Below are positions 1 through 8,008 of a stretch of DNA of 8,016 nucleotides, in pieces. The translations under genes and the position numbers were made by a program. The DNA comes from Casp-actino8 sp044355095 (GTDB lineage: Bacteria > Actinomycetota > Acidimicrobiia > Acidimicrobiales > Ilumatobacteraceae), in contig JBIKYT010000080.1 of assembly GCA_044355095.1 (NCBI GenBank), positions 1 to 8,016 on the forward strand, read 5' to 3'. A model generated the notes under the pieces. That model ran no database searches. It was not told where the DNA came from and worked only from the letters and a program-made list of their open reading frames with translations. Each line of letters starts with the position of its first letter. Position 1 is the stretch's first letter.

Positions 1-32
1 ACGAACGAATTACAGACTGACCGGAGACAGAC

Positions 33-197
33 GTGCCCAGAAACGATAAGCGGGTGAAGATCACCCTCGAATGCACCGAGTGCAAGCGACGGAACTACAT
101 CACCATCAAGAGCAAGATCAATGACCGTGAACGGCTCGAAATGAGCAAGTACTGCAGCCATGATCGCAAACACACCAGTCACAAGGAGACGCGCTAG
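33..197 (+). CDS. rpmG: 50S ribosomal protein L33
   Basis: This 54-aa protein is L33, a small protein of the large ribosomal subunit located near the E site. The family signature is clear: CTECKRRNYIT at residues 14-24, then RLEMSKYC ending at Cys41 and a KHTSHKETR C-terminus. The GTG start at 33 is chosen because GGAG lies at 23-26 with a 6-nt spacer and the protein then has the normal family length of about 50-55 aa. Cys14 and Cys17 form the first half of the zinc ribbon. The second half is normally CxxC but here reads Cys41-Ser-His43-Asp44, so the fourth cysteine is missing. The tRNA-Trp gene begins 15 nt after the stop, which suggests a shared primary transcript. Confidence 0.93.
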   Translation: MPRNDKRVKITLECTECKRRNYITIKSKINDRERLEMSKYCSHDRKHTSHKETR

Positions 198-212
198 CAC
201 TACTGGCGTCTG

Positions 213-285
213 AGGGCAGTAGCTCAGCTGGTAGAGCATCGGTCTCCAAAACCGACGGTCGGGGGTTCGAATCCCTCCTGCCCTG
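213..285 (+). tRNA. trnW: tRNA-Trp, anticodon CCA
   Basis: The cloverleaf folds completely by eye. The acceptor stem AGGGCAG (213-219) pairs all 7 bp with CTGCCCT (278-284). The D stem is GCTC/GAGC (222-225 and 234-237). The anticodon stem TCGGT/ACCGA (239-243 and 251-255) holds loop CTCCAAA with anticodon CCA at 246-248. The T stem 261-265/273-277 has the TTCGAAT loop and one G-T pair. The discriminator is G285, usual for bacterial tRNA-Trp. The next bases are CTC, so the 3' CCA is not encoded and must be added after processing. tRNA-Trp is commonly found between rpmG and secE in actinobacteria and several other phyla. Confidence 0.97.
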
Positions 286-345
286 CTCAGCGCCGACAAC
301 TTGCGCATCAACCTTTATAGACATTCAAGAAACCGAGAACTCGCC

Positions 346-642
346 ATGACAGCGGATCTAAACCGAGAACAAAAGCGCACACTCAAGAAAATGGGTGCAC
401 TCGACGAGCAGGGCAACCCTGCGCGTCAAGCTCGCGCGCCTAAGGCTCGCGACGAACGTACATCTCCGGCGCAGTACTTGCGTGAAGTTCGCGAAGAAAT
501 GAACAAAGTGGCGTGGCCGAAGTGGCCAGAAGTTCGCCGCTACTCCATCGTGGTGTTGGTGACAGTCGTCATCTTTACCACGATTATTGGTGTGACTGAC
601 ACTGCCGTCGGTTTCATCACAGACTGGCTGTACAAGAGCTGA
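346..642 (+). CDS. secE: Preprotein translocase subunit SecE
   Basis: SecE is the small essential subunit of the SecYEG protein-conducting channel in the cytoplasmic membrane; it clamps and stabilises SecY. The 98-aa product is the short single-span form. It has a charged cytoplasmic N-terminus of about 45 residues, the family's amphipathic motif VREEMNKVAWPKWPEV at residues 48-63 (compare the usual KVxWP), and one hydrophobic segment at about residues 66-94. The ATG at 346 is preferred. An in-frame TTG at 301 would add 15 residues with no family support and starts only 16 nt after the tRNA. The ribosome binding site is weak (GAGAAC around 335-340). The stop overlaps the nusG start. Confidence 0.94.
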   Translation: MTADLNREQKRTLKKMGALDEQGNPARQARAPKARDERTSPAQYLREVREEMNKVAWPKWPEVRRYSIVVLVTVVIFTTIIGVTDTAVGFITDWLYKS

Positions 643-1343
643 TGAACGACGAGATGAACATGAACGACATCCATGATGAAGTAACAGACGAAGTAACAGT
701 CGATGTTGCTGACGAACCACAGATCATCGACCTCACCGAGCCCGATGACATCCTCGCTGATGAAGATGCTGCTCCTGTGACCAACCCGTGGCGTCGTCCC
801 GGACAGTGGTTTGTTGTGCACACTCAGGCTGGCTACGAAAAGAAAGTCAAGGCCAACCTTGAAGCGCGTATTCAGTCGCTGAATATCGAAGATCGCATTT
901 ACGAAACCGTCATCCCGATGGAAGACGTTGTTGAGTTCAAGAACGGTCGCAAGCAGACCGTACAAAAGAAAGTTTTCCCCGGCTACATCCTCGTGCGTTG
1001 CATCATGGACGACGAGAGCTGGTACTGCATTCGTAATACTCCTGGTATCACGGGCTTCGTTGGTCAAAGCCAAAAGGGTCAAAAGCCCACACCTTTGTCC
1101 CGCAAAGAAGTCGAAACCTTCTTGTCTGCGAAGGGTGACGGTCAAGAGACCGCCAACCGTCGCAAGCCCAAGATGGAATACGAAGTTGGCGAAAGTGTCC
1201 GCGTGAAAGAGGGCCCGTTCGCAGATTTCTCGGGTCAAGTGGCAGAAATCAATGCCGACCACATGAAGTTGAAGGTTTTAGTCAATATCTTTGGACGTGA
1301 AACCATGGTCGAGATGGACTTCAGCCAGGTCGCCAAGCTCTAA
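642..1343 (+). CDS. nusG: Transcription termination/antitermination factor NusG
   Basis: NusG binds the RNA polymerase clamp, modulates pausing and termination, and can link polymerase to Rho or to ribosomal protein S10. The 233-aa product has three parts. Residues 1 to about 50 are a very acidic, probably disordered extension of the kind common in actinobacterial NusG. The NGN domain starts at about residue 54 (GQWFVVHTQAGYEKKV). The C-terminal KOW domain starts at about residue 179 (VGESVRVKEGPFADFSG). The ATG at 642 overlaps the secE stop as TGATG, which favours translational coupling. In-frame ATGs at 654 and 660 are alternatives, since no start has a strong Shine-Dalgarno sequence. Residues 13-20 encode a DEVT duplication from a 12-nt repeat. 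Confidence 0.95.
   Translation: MNDEMNMNDIHDEVTDEVTVDVADEPQIIDLTEPDDILADEDAAPVTNPWRRPGQWFVVHTQAGYEKKVKANLEARIQSLNIEDRIYETVIPMEDVVEFKNGRKQTVQKKVFPGYILVRCIMDDESWYCIRNTPGITGFVGQSQKGQKPTPLSRKEVETFLSAKGDGQETANRRKPKMEYEVGESVRVKEGPFADFSGQVAEINADHMKLKVLVNIFGRETMVEMDFSQVAKL
678..701 (+). repeat. 12-nt tandem near-repeat in nusG 5' end
   Basis: GAAGTAACAGAC (678-689) is followed directly by GAAGTAACAGTC (690-701), with one mismatch. It lies in frame in the acidic NusG extension and encodes repeated Glu-Val-Thr-Asp/Val. It looks like a small slippage duplication in a low-constraint disordered segment. Confidence 0.7.
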
Positions 1344-1393
1344 CAGTTTTTTGCAAGGTTAAATACAAGTCGTTCTACGAAGGGAAACGCCCC

Positions 1394-1819
1394 ATGGCGA
1401 AGAAGAAACTCACCGCGATCGTCAAGATCCAGATTCCGGCCGGTAAGGCCACACCGGCTCCGCCGGTTGGTACCGCGCTCGGACCGCATGGCGTCGCCAT
1501 CATGGACTTCGTGAAGGCGTACAACGCTGCCACTGAAAGCCAAGTCGGCACCATCATTCCCGTCGAGATCTCGATTTTCGAAGATCGTACGTTCACCTTC
1601 ATCTTGAAGACACCGCCAACACCCGTGTTGTTGCGTCAGAAGGCCGGACTTGACAAGGGCAGCCAGACTCCTGGTAAGGCCGTTGTTGGTTCAGTCACTG
1701 AGTCCGACATCGAAGAAGTCGCCAAGATCAAGATGCCCGACCTCAACGCGTTCGACCTCGAAGCTGCCAAGCAGCAGGTTCGTGGAACTGCACGCTCGAT
1801 GGGCCTCGTCGTTAAGTGA
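1394..1819 (+). CDS. rplK: 50S ribosomal protein L11
   Basis: L11 binds the GTPase-associated region of 23S rRNA at the base of the L12 stalk and is needed for RelA-dependent (p)ppGpp synthesis in bacteria that use it. The product is 141 aa, the standard length. The N-terminal domain carries the proline-rich segment PAGKATPAPPVGTALGPHG (about residues 15-33), the region contacted by thiostrepton-type antibiotics. The C-terminal rRNA-binding domain includes KTPPTPVLLRQKAG and the end motif GTARSMGLVVK. At a position where many bacteria have GVNIM, this protein reads GVAIM. The ATG at 1394 follows AAGGG at 1380-1384 with a 9-nt spacer. The 50-nt gap after nusG contains a T6 run but no convincing promoter or terminator. 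Confidence 0.97.
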   Translation: MAKKKLTAIVKIQIPAGKATPAPPVGTALGPHGVAIMDFVKAYNAATESQVGTIIPVEISIFEDRTFTFILKTPPTPVLLRQKAGLDKGSQTPGKAVVGSVTESDIEEVAKIKMPDLNAFDLEAAKQQVRGTARSMGLVVK

Positions 1820-1861
1820 TCTAGTTCAAAACATTTTTAGTTGTATAACAAACCAACGCCT

Positions 1862-1885
1862 GGACCAAGAACACCTCACTTGGCC
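1862..1885 (+). promoter_or_regulatory. Hairpin I in rplK-rplA spacer
   Basis: GG-A-CCAAG (1862-1869) pairs with CTTGGCC (1879-1885), giving 7 bp with one bulged A and a 9-nt loop. It lies about 45 nt before the rplA start. No T-run follows, so it is not an intrinsic terminator. A role in L1 feedback or mRNA processing is possible but inferred only from position. Confidence 0.5.
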
Positions 1886-1894
1886 GGCATAACA

Positions 1895-1915
1895 CCTTCG
1901 TGTGAATAGCGAAGG
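1895..1915 (+). promoter_or_regulatory. rplA: Hairpin II overlapping the purine-rich rplA ribosome-binding region
   Basis: CCTTCG (1895-1900) pairs perfectly with CGAAGG (1910-1915) across a 9-nt loop. The 3' arm takes up the first part of the long purine tract 1911-1924 that leads to the rplA ATG at 1930. A second possible Shine-Dalgarno element, AGGGAG at 1918-1923 with a 6-nt spacer, stays outside the stem. The hairpin may therefore modulate, rather than block, initiation. Confidence 0.5.
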
Positions 1916-1929
1916 AGAGGGAGACAATC

Positions 1930-2628
1930 ATGTCCGGAAAGAAATTCACTGATGCATTGAAGCGTTACGACCGCGATGCACTCTTCACACCAACTGAAGC
2001 AGTCAGCTTGGTGAAGACGTTGGCAACTGCGAAGTTCGATGAGACCATCGAAATAGCGTTGCGTCTCGGCGTCGATCCTCGTAAGGCCGAGCAGGCCGTG
2101 CGCGGAACTGTGGCTTTGCCATCAGGTACCGGTAAGAACATTCGTGTTGCAGTTTTCGCAACCGGTGAAGCTGCCGAAGAAGCTCGTAAGGCTGGCGCCG
2201 ACATCGTTGGTGCTGACGACCTCGCTGCCGAAATCGAAAAAGGTATTTTCGACTTCGACTTGGCCATTGCTACTCCCGACATGATGCCTTTGGTGGGTCG
2301 TATCGGTCGAGTGCTCGGACCACGTGGTCTCATGCCTAACCCCAAGACCGGAACCGTGACCCAAGATGTTGGTAAAGCGGTTGGCGAATTCAAGGGCGGA
2401 AAAGTTGAATACCGCACCGACCGTTACGGCAACGTGCACGTTCAGCTTGGCAAGGTGTCTTTCACCGTCGAGCAGATCGAAGCCAACTTCCGTGCCGTGC
2501 TTGACGAAATTCAGCGTGCCAAGCCGGCATCGGCCAAGGGTCGTTACCTGCGCAAGATCACGGTCTCATCGACCATGGGGCCTGGCGTCAAAGTCGACCT
2601 CAACCGTCTCCGTCCCGAAACGGTGTGA
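1930..2628 (+). CDS. rplA: 50S ribosomal protein L1
   Basis: L1 forms the mobile L1 stalk that helps release deacylated tRNA from the E site, and in many bacteria it represses translation of its own operon. The 232-aa product has normal family length. The N-terminal half of domain I includes KFDETIEIALRLGVDPRKAEQ (about residues 36-56). The family signature LGPRGLMPNPKTGTV lies at about residues 132-146. The C-terminal end carries ITVSSTMGPGVKVDL. The ATG at 1930 follows a strong purine tract (1911-1924). The gene follows rplK by 110 nt, a longer gap than in many operons, and that gap contains two hairpins. A 214-nt structured gap separates it from rplJ. Confidence 0.97.
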   Translation: MSGKKFTDALKRYDRDALFTPTEAVSLVKTLATAKFDETIEIALRLGVDPRKAEQAVRGTVALPSGTGKNIRVAVFATGEAAEEARKAGADIVGADDLAAEIEKGIFDFDLAIATPDMMPLVGRIGRVLGPRGLMPNPKTGTVTQDVGKAVGEFKGGKVEYRTDRYGNVHVQLGKVSFTVEQIEANFRAVLDEIQRAKPASAKGRYLRKITVSSTMGPGVKVDLNRLRPETV

Positions 2629-2636
2629 TGTAAGTG

Positions 2637-2674
2637 GGTGGCGAGTCGGTCTTTGACCGATATCGTCTCCCACC
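2637..2674 (+). promoter_or_regulatory. Hairpin just downstream of rplA
   Basis: An outer stem GGTGG (2637-2641) pairs with CCACC (2670-2674). GAG/CTC (2643-2645 with 2667-2669) continues it past a bulged C. The inner stem TCGGTC/GACCGA (2646-2651 with 2655-2660) has a TTT loop. It begins 8 nt after the rplA stop. The following bases, TAGTTCAAGTTTTC, are only mildly T-rich, so it could be a leaky terminator, a 3'-end stabiliser or a processing site between the rplKA and rplJL segments. Confidence 0.5.
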
Positions 2675-2703
2675 TAGTTCAAGTTTTCAAAAGTAATTGC
2701 TTG

Positions 2704-2842
2704 CCAGAGACAGTCGGTCGACCGAAAGGTCAGTAAAGAACTTCCGAGTTCGCCAACCGAGGCGGAGACTGCACGGAGCCTTTCGCTCCTCGTGGTGTTC
2801 GCATCTGCGAGCCCCGAGTTGTAGCGAAAGGAGGAAAAACAC
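2704..2842 (+). promoter_or_regulatory. Structured rplJ leader, probable L10-type autoregulatory leader
   Basis: The untranslated region before rplJ folds into several clear elements. A long-range stem CAGTC (2711-2715) with GACTG (2767-2771) encloses two small hairpins: GACC-GAAA-GGTC (2720-2731, GNRA tetraloop) and GAACT-TCCG-AGTTC (2738-2751, UNCG-type loop). Next comes GGAGC-CTTTC-GCTCC (2775-2789), extended by CAC/GTG past a TC bulge. In many bacteria an L10 leader in this position binds the L10-L12 complex and represses rplJL translation. The position, size and multi-hairpin form fit that class, but I could not run a covariance search. A 9-nt segment at 2779-2787 is also complementary to the rplJ ribosome-binding region. 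Confidence 0.7.
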
Positions 2843-3367
2843 GTGGAGAACCCCCGTCCAGAAAAAGTTTCAACCGTCAGTGAGATCACTGAAAAGTTGG
2901 CAGGCTCAGAAGTTGTATTCATTACTGAATACCGCGGTATGACCGTCGGCCAACTCGCAAACCTTCGAACCGCGCTTCGTGGCGTCAGTGCCGAGCACAA
3001 GGTGTACAAAAACACCTTGGCCCGTATTGCTGCTGTTGCGACCGGAAAGGCAGTTTTATCTGACCTACTCGTCGGTCCGAGCTCATTGACTTTTGTTCAT
3101 GGAGATGCCGCAGCCACCGCCAAGGTGTTACGCGAATTCGCCAAGACCAATCCGTTACTCGTGATCAAGGGTGGCACTTTGGGCAGCGCATTGCTGTCCG
3201 CAAAAGATGTCGAAGCCTTGGCCGATCTACCGCCGCGCGAAGTTTTGCTGGCCCAGTTCGCTGGAGCCCTACAGGCCCCGCTCGTCAAAACCGCAGGTCT
3301 ACTGCAAGCACTGCCGCGCAATATGGCCTATGGCCTCAAGGCATTGCTCGATCAAAAAGCTGCCTAA
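2843..3367 (+). CDS. rplJ: 50S ribosomal protein L10
   Basis: L10 anchors the L7/L12 dimers to 23S rRNA and so forms the base of the stalk that recruits translational GTPases. The 174-aa product shows the family core: EYRGMTVGQLANLRTALR (about residues 29-46) and VYKNTLARIA near residue 54. The start is GTG at 2843, with AAAGGAGG at 2827-2834 and an 8-nt spacer. The C-terminal L12-binding helix following LPPREVL is long. From that Leu-Pro to the end there are 46 residues, against 37 in E. coli L10 as I recall its sequence. This suggests three rather than two L12 dimer sites. The gene is translated first from the structured leader and is followed 85 nt later by rplL. Confidence 0.96.
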   Translation: MENPRPEKVSTVSEITEKLAGSEVVFITEYRGMTVGQLANLRTALRGVSAEHKVYKNTLARIAAVATGKAVLSDLLVGPSSLTFVHGDAAATAKVLREFAKTNPLLVIKGGTLGSALLSAKDVEALADLPPREVLLAQFAGALQAPLVKTAGLLQALPRNMAYGLKALLDQKAA

Positions 3368-3377
3368 TCAGCAGTTT

Positions 3378-3440
3378 GTAAAAAACCGTAAAAACCATTC
3401 ATTTCAGTAAATTTTGAACCAAAAATCTGAACCAAAAATA
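3378..3440 (+). repeat. A-rich spacer with 13-nt tandem duplication before rplL
   Basis: TGAACCAAAAATC (3415-3427) is followed immediately by TGAACCAAAAATA (3428-3440), 12 of 13 bases identical. Upstream, GTAAAAAACC (3378-3387) is followed by GTAAAAACC (3388-3396), a similar AACC/A-run unit. The whole 85-nt rplJ-rplL gap is A-rich and lacks obvious stable stems. An unstructured A-rich 5' region would suit the high translation rate that L12 needs; that role is inference. Confidence 0.75.
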
Positions 3441-3452
3441 GGAGAAAACATC

Positions 3453-3833
3453 ATGGCTCTCAGCAAAACAGAGATCCTGGACGGCATTGCCGCCCTCACC
3501 GTTATCGAGCTCAAGGAACTGCTTGACGCTTTTGAAGAGAAGTTCGGCGTCACCGCTGCTGCCCCCGTGGCCGTTGCTGTTGCCGGTGGTGGAGCTGCTC
3601 CGGCAGCCGCCGCTGAAGAGCAGGACGAATTCGACGTCGTCTTGACCGATGCCGGCGCCCAGAAGATCCAGGTCATCAAGGTTGTGCGCGAGCTCACCAA
3701 CCTCGGTCTCAAGGAAGCAAAAGACCTCGTTGACGCCGCACCCAAGCCCGTCCTCGAGAAGGTCAGCAAGGACGACGCCGAGAAGGCCAAGGCCAAGTTG
3801 GTCGAAGCTGGCGCTTCAGTCGACGTCAAGTGA
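3453..3833 (+). CDS. rplL: 50S ribosomal protein L7/L12
   Basis: L7/L12 is the multi-copy stalk protein that recruits and stimulates EF-Tu, EF-G, IF2 and RF3. The 126-aa product has three parts: an N-terminal dimerisation and L10-binding domain (residues 1 to about 35, LTVIELKELLDAFEEKFGV), an Ala/Gly/Val-rich hinge (about 36-55, AVAGGGAAPAAAAEE), and a C-terminal domain with IQVIKVVRE and the factor-binding motif GLKEAKDLVDAAPKPV. The ATG at 3453 is chosen because AGGAG stands at 3440-3444 with an 8-nt spacer. An in-frame TTG at 3414 lies inside the tandem repeat and would add 13 residues unlike any L12. Codons are strongly C-ending, as expected for a very highly expressed gene. Confidence 0.97.
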   Translation: MALSKTEILDGIAALTVIELKELLDAFEEKFGVTAAAPVAVAVAGGGAAPAAAAEEQDEFDVVLTDAGAQKIQVIKVVRELTNLGLKEAKDLVDAAPKPVLEKVSKDDAEKAKAKLVEAGASVDVK

Positions 3834-3838
3834 TGATG

Positions 3839-3856
3839 GCCGGCTGAGCCGGTTTT
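3839..3856 (+). terminator. Short terminator-like hairpin after rplL
   Basis: GCCGGC (3839-3844) pairs with GCCGGT (3848-3853) around a TGA loop, with a terminal G-T pair, and is followed by TTTT through 3856. It begins 5 nt after the rplL stop. The stem is short and the T-tract has only four bases, so partial termination (attenuation) before rpoB is more likely than complete termination. Confidence 0.55.
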
Positions 3857-3873
3857 CGCATTAACTACTGATT

Positions 3874-3916
3874 GACCCGCAGTTTCCCCAGTTCAGACTG
3901 GGTGAGGCTGCGGGTC
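3874..3916 (+). promoter_or_regulatory. Long hairpin in rplL-rpoB spacer
   Basis: GACCCGCAG (3874-3882) pairs perfectly with CTGCGGGTC (3908-3916). CCCAGT (3887-3892) pairs with ACTGGG (3897-3902) around the loop TCAG. The intervening TTTC and TGAGG can also pair, with one bulged T and two G-T pairs, giving a near-continuous helix of about 19 bp. No T-tract follows. In E. coli the same spacer holds an attenuator and an RNase III cleavage site, so a processing site or a U-less terminator is a reasonable inference. Confidence 0.7.
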
Positions 3917-3923
3917 TGTCGCG

Positions 3924-3941
3924 TCTTGGGCCAAGAATTTT
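3924..3941 (+). terminator. Small hairpin followed by ATTTT
   Basis: TCTTG (3924-3928) and CAAGA (3932-3936) pair around GGC and are followed by ATTTT (3937-3941). It is a weak terminator-like element. Together with the two preceding hairpins it may lower read-through from rplL into rpoB. Confidence 0.35.
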
Positions 3942-3972
3942 CGAATTTCCCCAAAATCTTGCCCGAGGGTGC

Positions 3973-4002
3973 TTGACCTGACCCCCGAGATCGGCTTACC
4001 GT
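3973..4002 (+). promoter_or_regulatory. Candidate promoter P1 for rpoBC
   Basis: A -35 element TTGACC (3973-3978) is followed after 18 bp by TACCGT (3997-4002), which fits the TANNNT -10 pattern typical of actinobacterial housekeeping sigma factors. Transcription would start near 4008-4010, giving a leader of about 250 nt. It sits directly after the three spacer hairpins, a logical place to restart transcription for polymerase genes. Confidence 0.6.
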
Positions 4003-4012
4003 TACGCCATCC

Positions 4013-4035
4013 CCGAACGGGTCACACCGTTTCGG
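4013..4035 (+). promoter_or_regulatory. Hairpin at predicted 5' end of P1 transcript
   Basis: CCGAACGG (4013-4020) pairs with CCG-T-TTCGG (4027-4035) with one bulged T and a 6-nt loop. It would start about four bases after the predicted P1 start site. A 5'-terminal stem often protects mRNA from decay; this role is inferred. Confidence 0.5.
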
Positions 4036-4066
4036 AAGAACTGCCCGACTCTTTTGTCGCCGGCGG

Positions 4067-4096
4067 TTGATAACTGTCGCCCTAGAGCGGTAGTCT
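4067..4096 (+). promoter_or_regulatory. Candidate promoter P2 for rpoBC
   Basis: TTGATA (4067-4072) and TAGTCT (4091-4096) are separated by 18 bp, the same geometry as P1. The -10 element fits TANNNT. The start would be near 4102-4104, leaving a leader of about 158 nt that lacks the P1 hairpin. Both promoters point toward rpoB. Confidence 0.6.
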
Positions 4097-4184
4097 CGTC
4101 TGTTGCCGTGTGTCGCCTCTGTCCTTTTCGTTCCCCAAATTCGGTTCGACGCGCTATTTCGTATTCCCCCATATCAATCAAGGT

Positions 4185-4225
4185 TTATTTAGTCAGTTAG
4201 TCGTTATTTAGTTAGTTATTCAGTC
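4185..4225 (+). repeat. T-rich repeat block in rpoB leader
   Basis: TTATTTAGTCAGTTAG (4185-4200) recurs as TTATTTAGTTAGTTAT (4204-4219) with 14 of 16 matches and a 19-nt period. It contains several YAGT units and ends in TTCAGTC. Its base composition differs sharply from the rest of the window. It lies 25-65 nt before the RpoB start, so it is part of the leader of transcripts from either promoter. Confidence 0.7.
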
Positions 4226-4260
4226 CCACTTTCGCAACACCTCAGCCACTAGGAGTCACC

Positions 4261-7938
<3,678 letters not shown>

Positions 7939-8008
7939 CGGTGAGTGCACGATCAACCTGTAAGTAATCAACGGTACGCGACGGAACGAAGAGAGAGCGA
8001 GAGACGAA

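Noticed and set aside
118..324. Minus-strand open frame crossing rpmG and the tRNA
   Set aside because: It runs through a perfect tRNA gene and the conserved L33 C-terminus, so it is not a credible protein gene.
301..324. Possible secE promoter: TTGCGC with TATAGA
   Set aside because: The spacing is only about 9 bp and there is no suitable -35 at the right distance upstream of TATAGA.
540..1262. Long open frame of about 240 codons on the minus strand opposite secE and nusG
   Set aside because: It is fully antisense to two well-supported genes, has no recognisable domain or ribosome binding site, and is explained by codon bias of the sense strand.
1351..1381. Possible rplK promoter with TTGCAA as -35
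   Set aside because: No TANNNT element lies 16-19 bp downstream. The T6 run at 1346-1351 also lacks a stable stem before it, so it is not a terminator.
2653..2680. Possible rplJ promoter TTGACC-16-TAGTTC
   Set aside because: The -10 lacks the final T, the spacer is short, and the -35 lies inside the hairpin after rplA. A promoter here is possible but not supportable.
1821..2682. CTAGTTCAA occurring after both rplK (1821-1829) and rplA (2674-2682)
   Set aside because: It is only nine bases, the distances to the stop codons differ, and the flanks do not match well. Chance is sufficient.
2697..2942. Plus-strand open frame from TTG covering the rplJ leader
   Set aside because: It has no ribosome binding site, overlaps the structured leader and the rplJ start in another frame, and has a basic low-quality composition.
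3902..3976. Short GTG frame in the rplL-rpoB spacer as a leader peptide
   Set aside because: There is no Shine-Dalgarno sequence and its start lies within the long hairpin stem. It shows no regulatory codon cluster.
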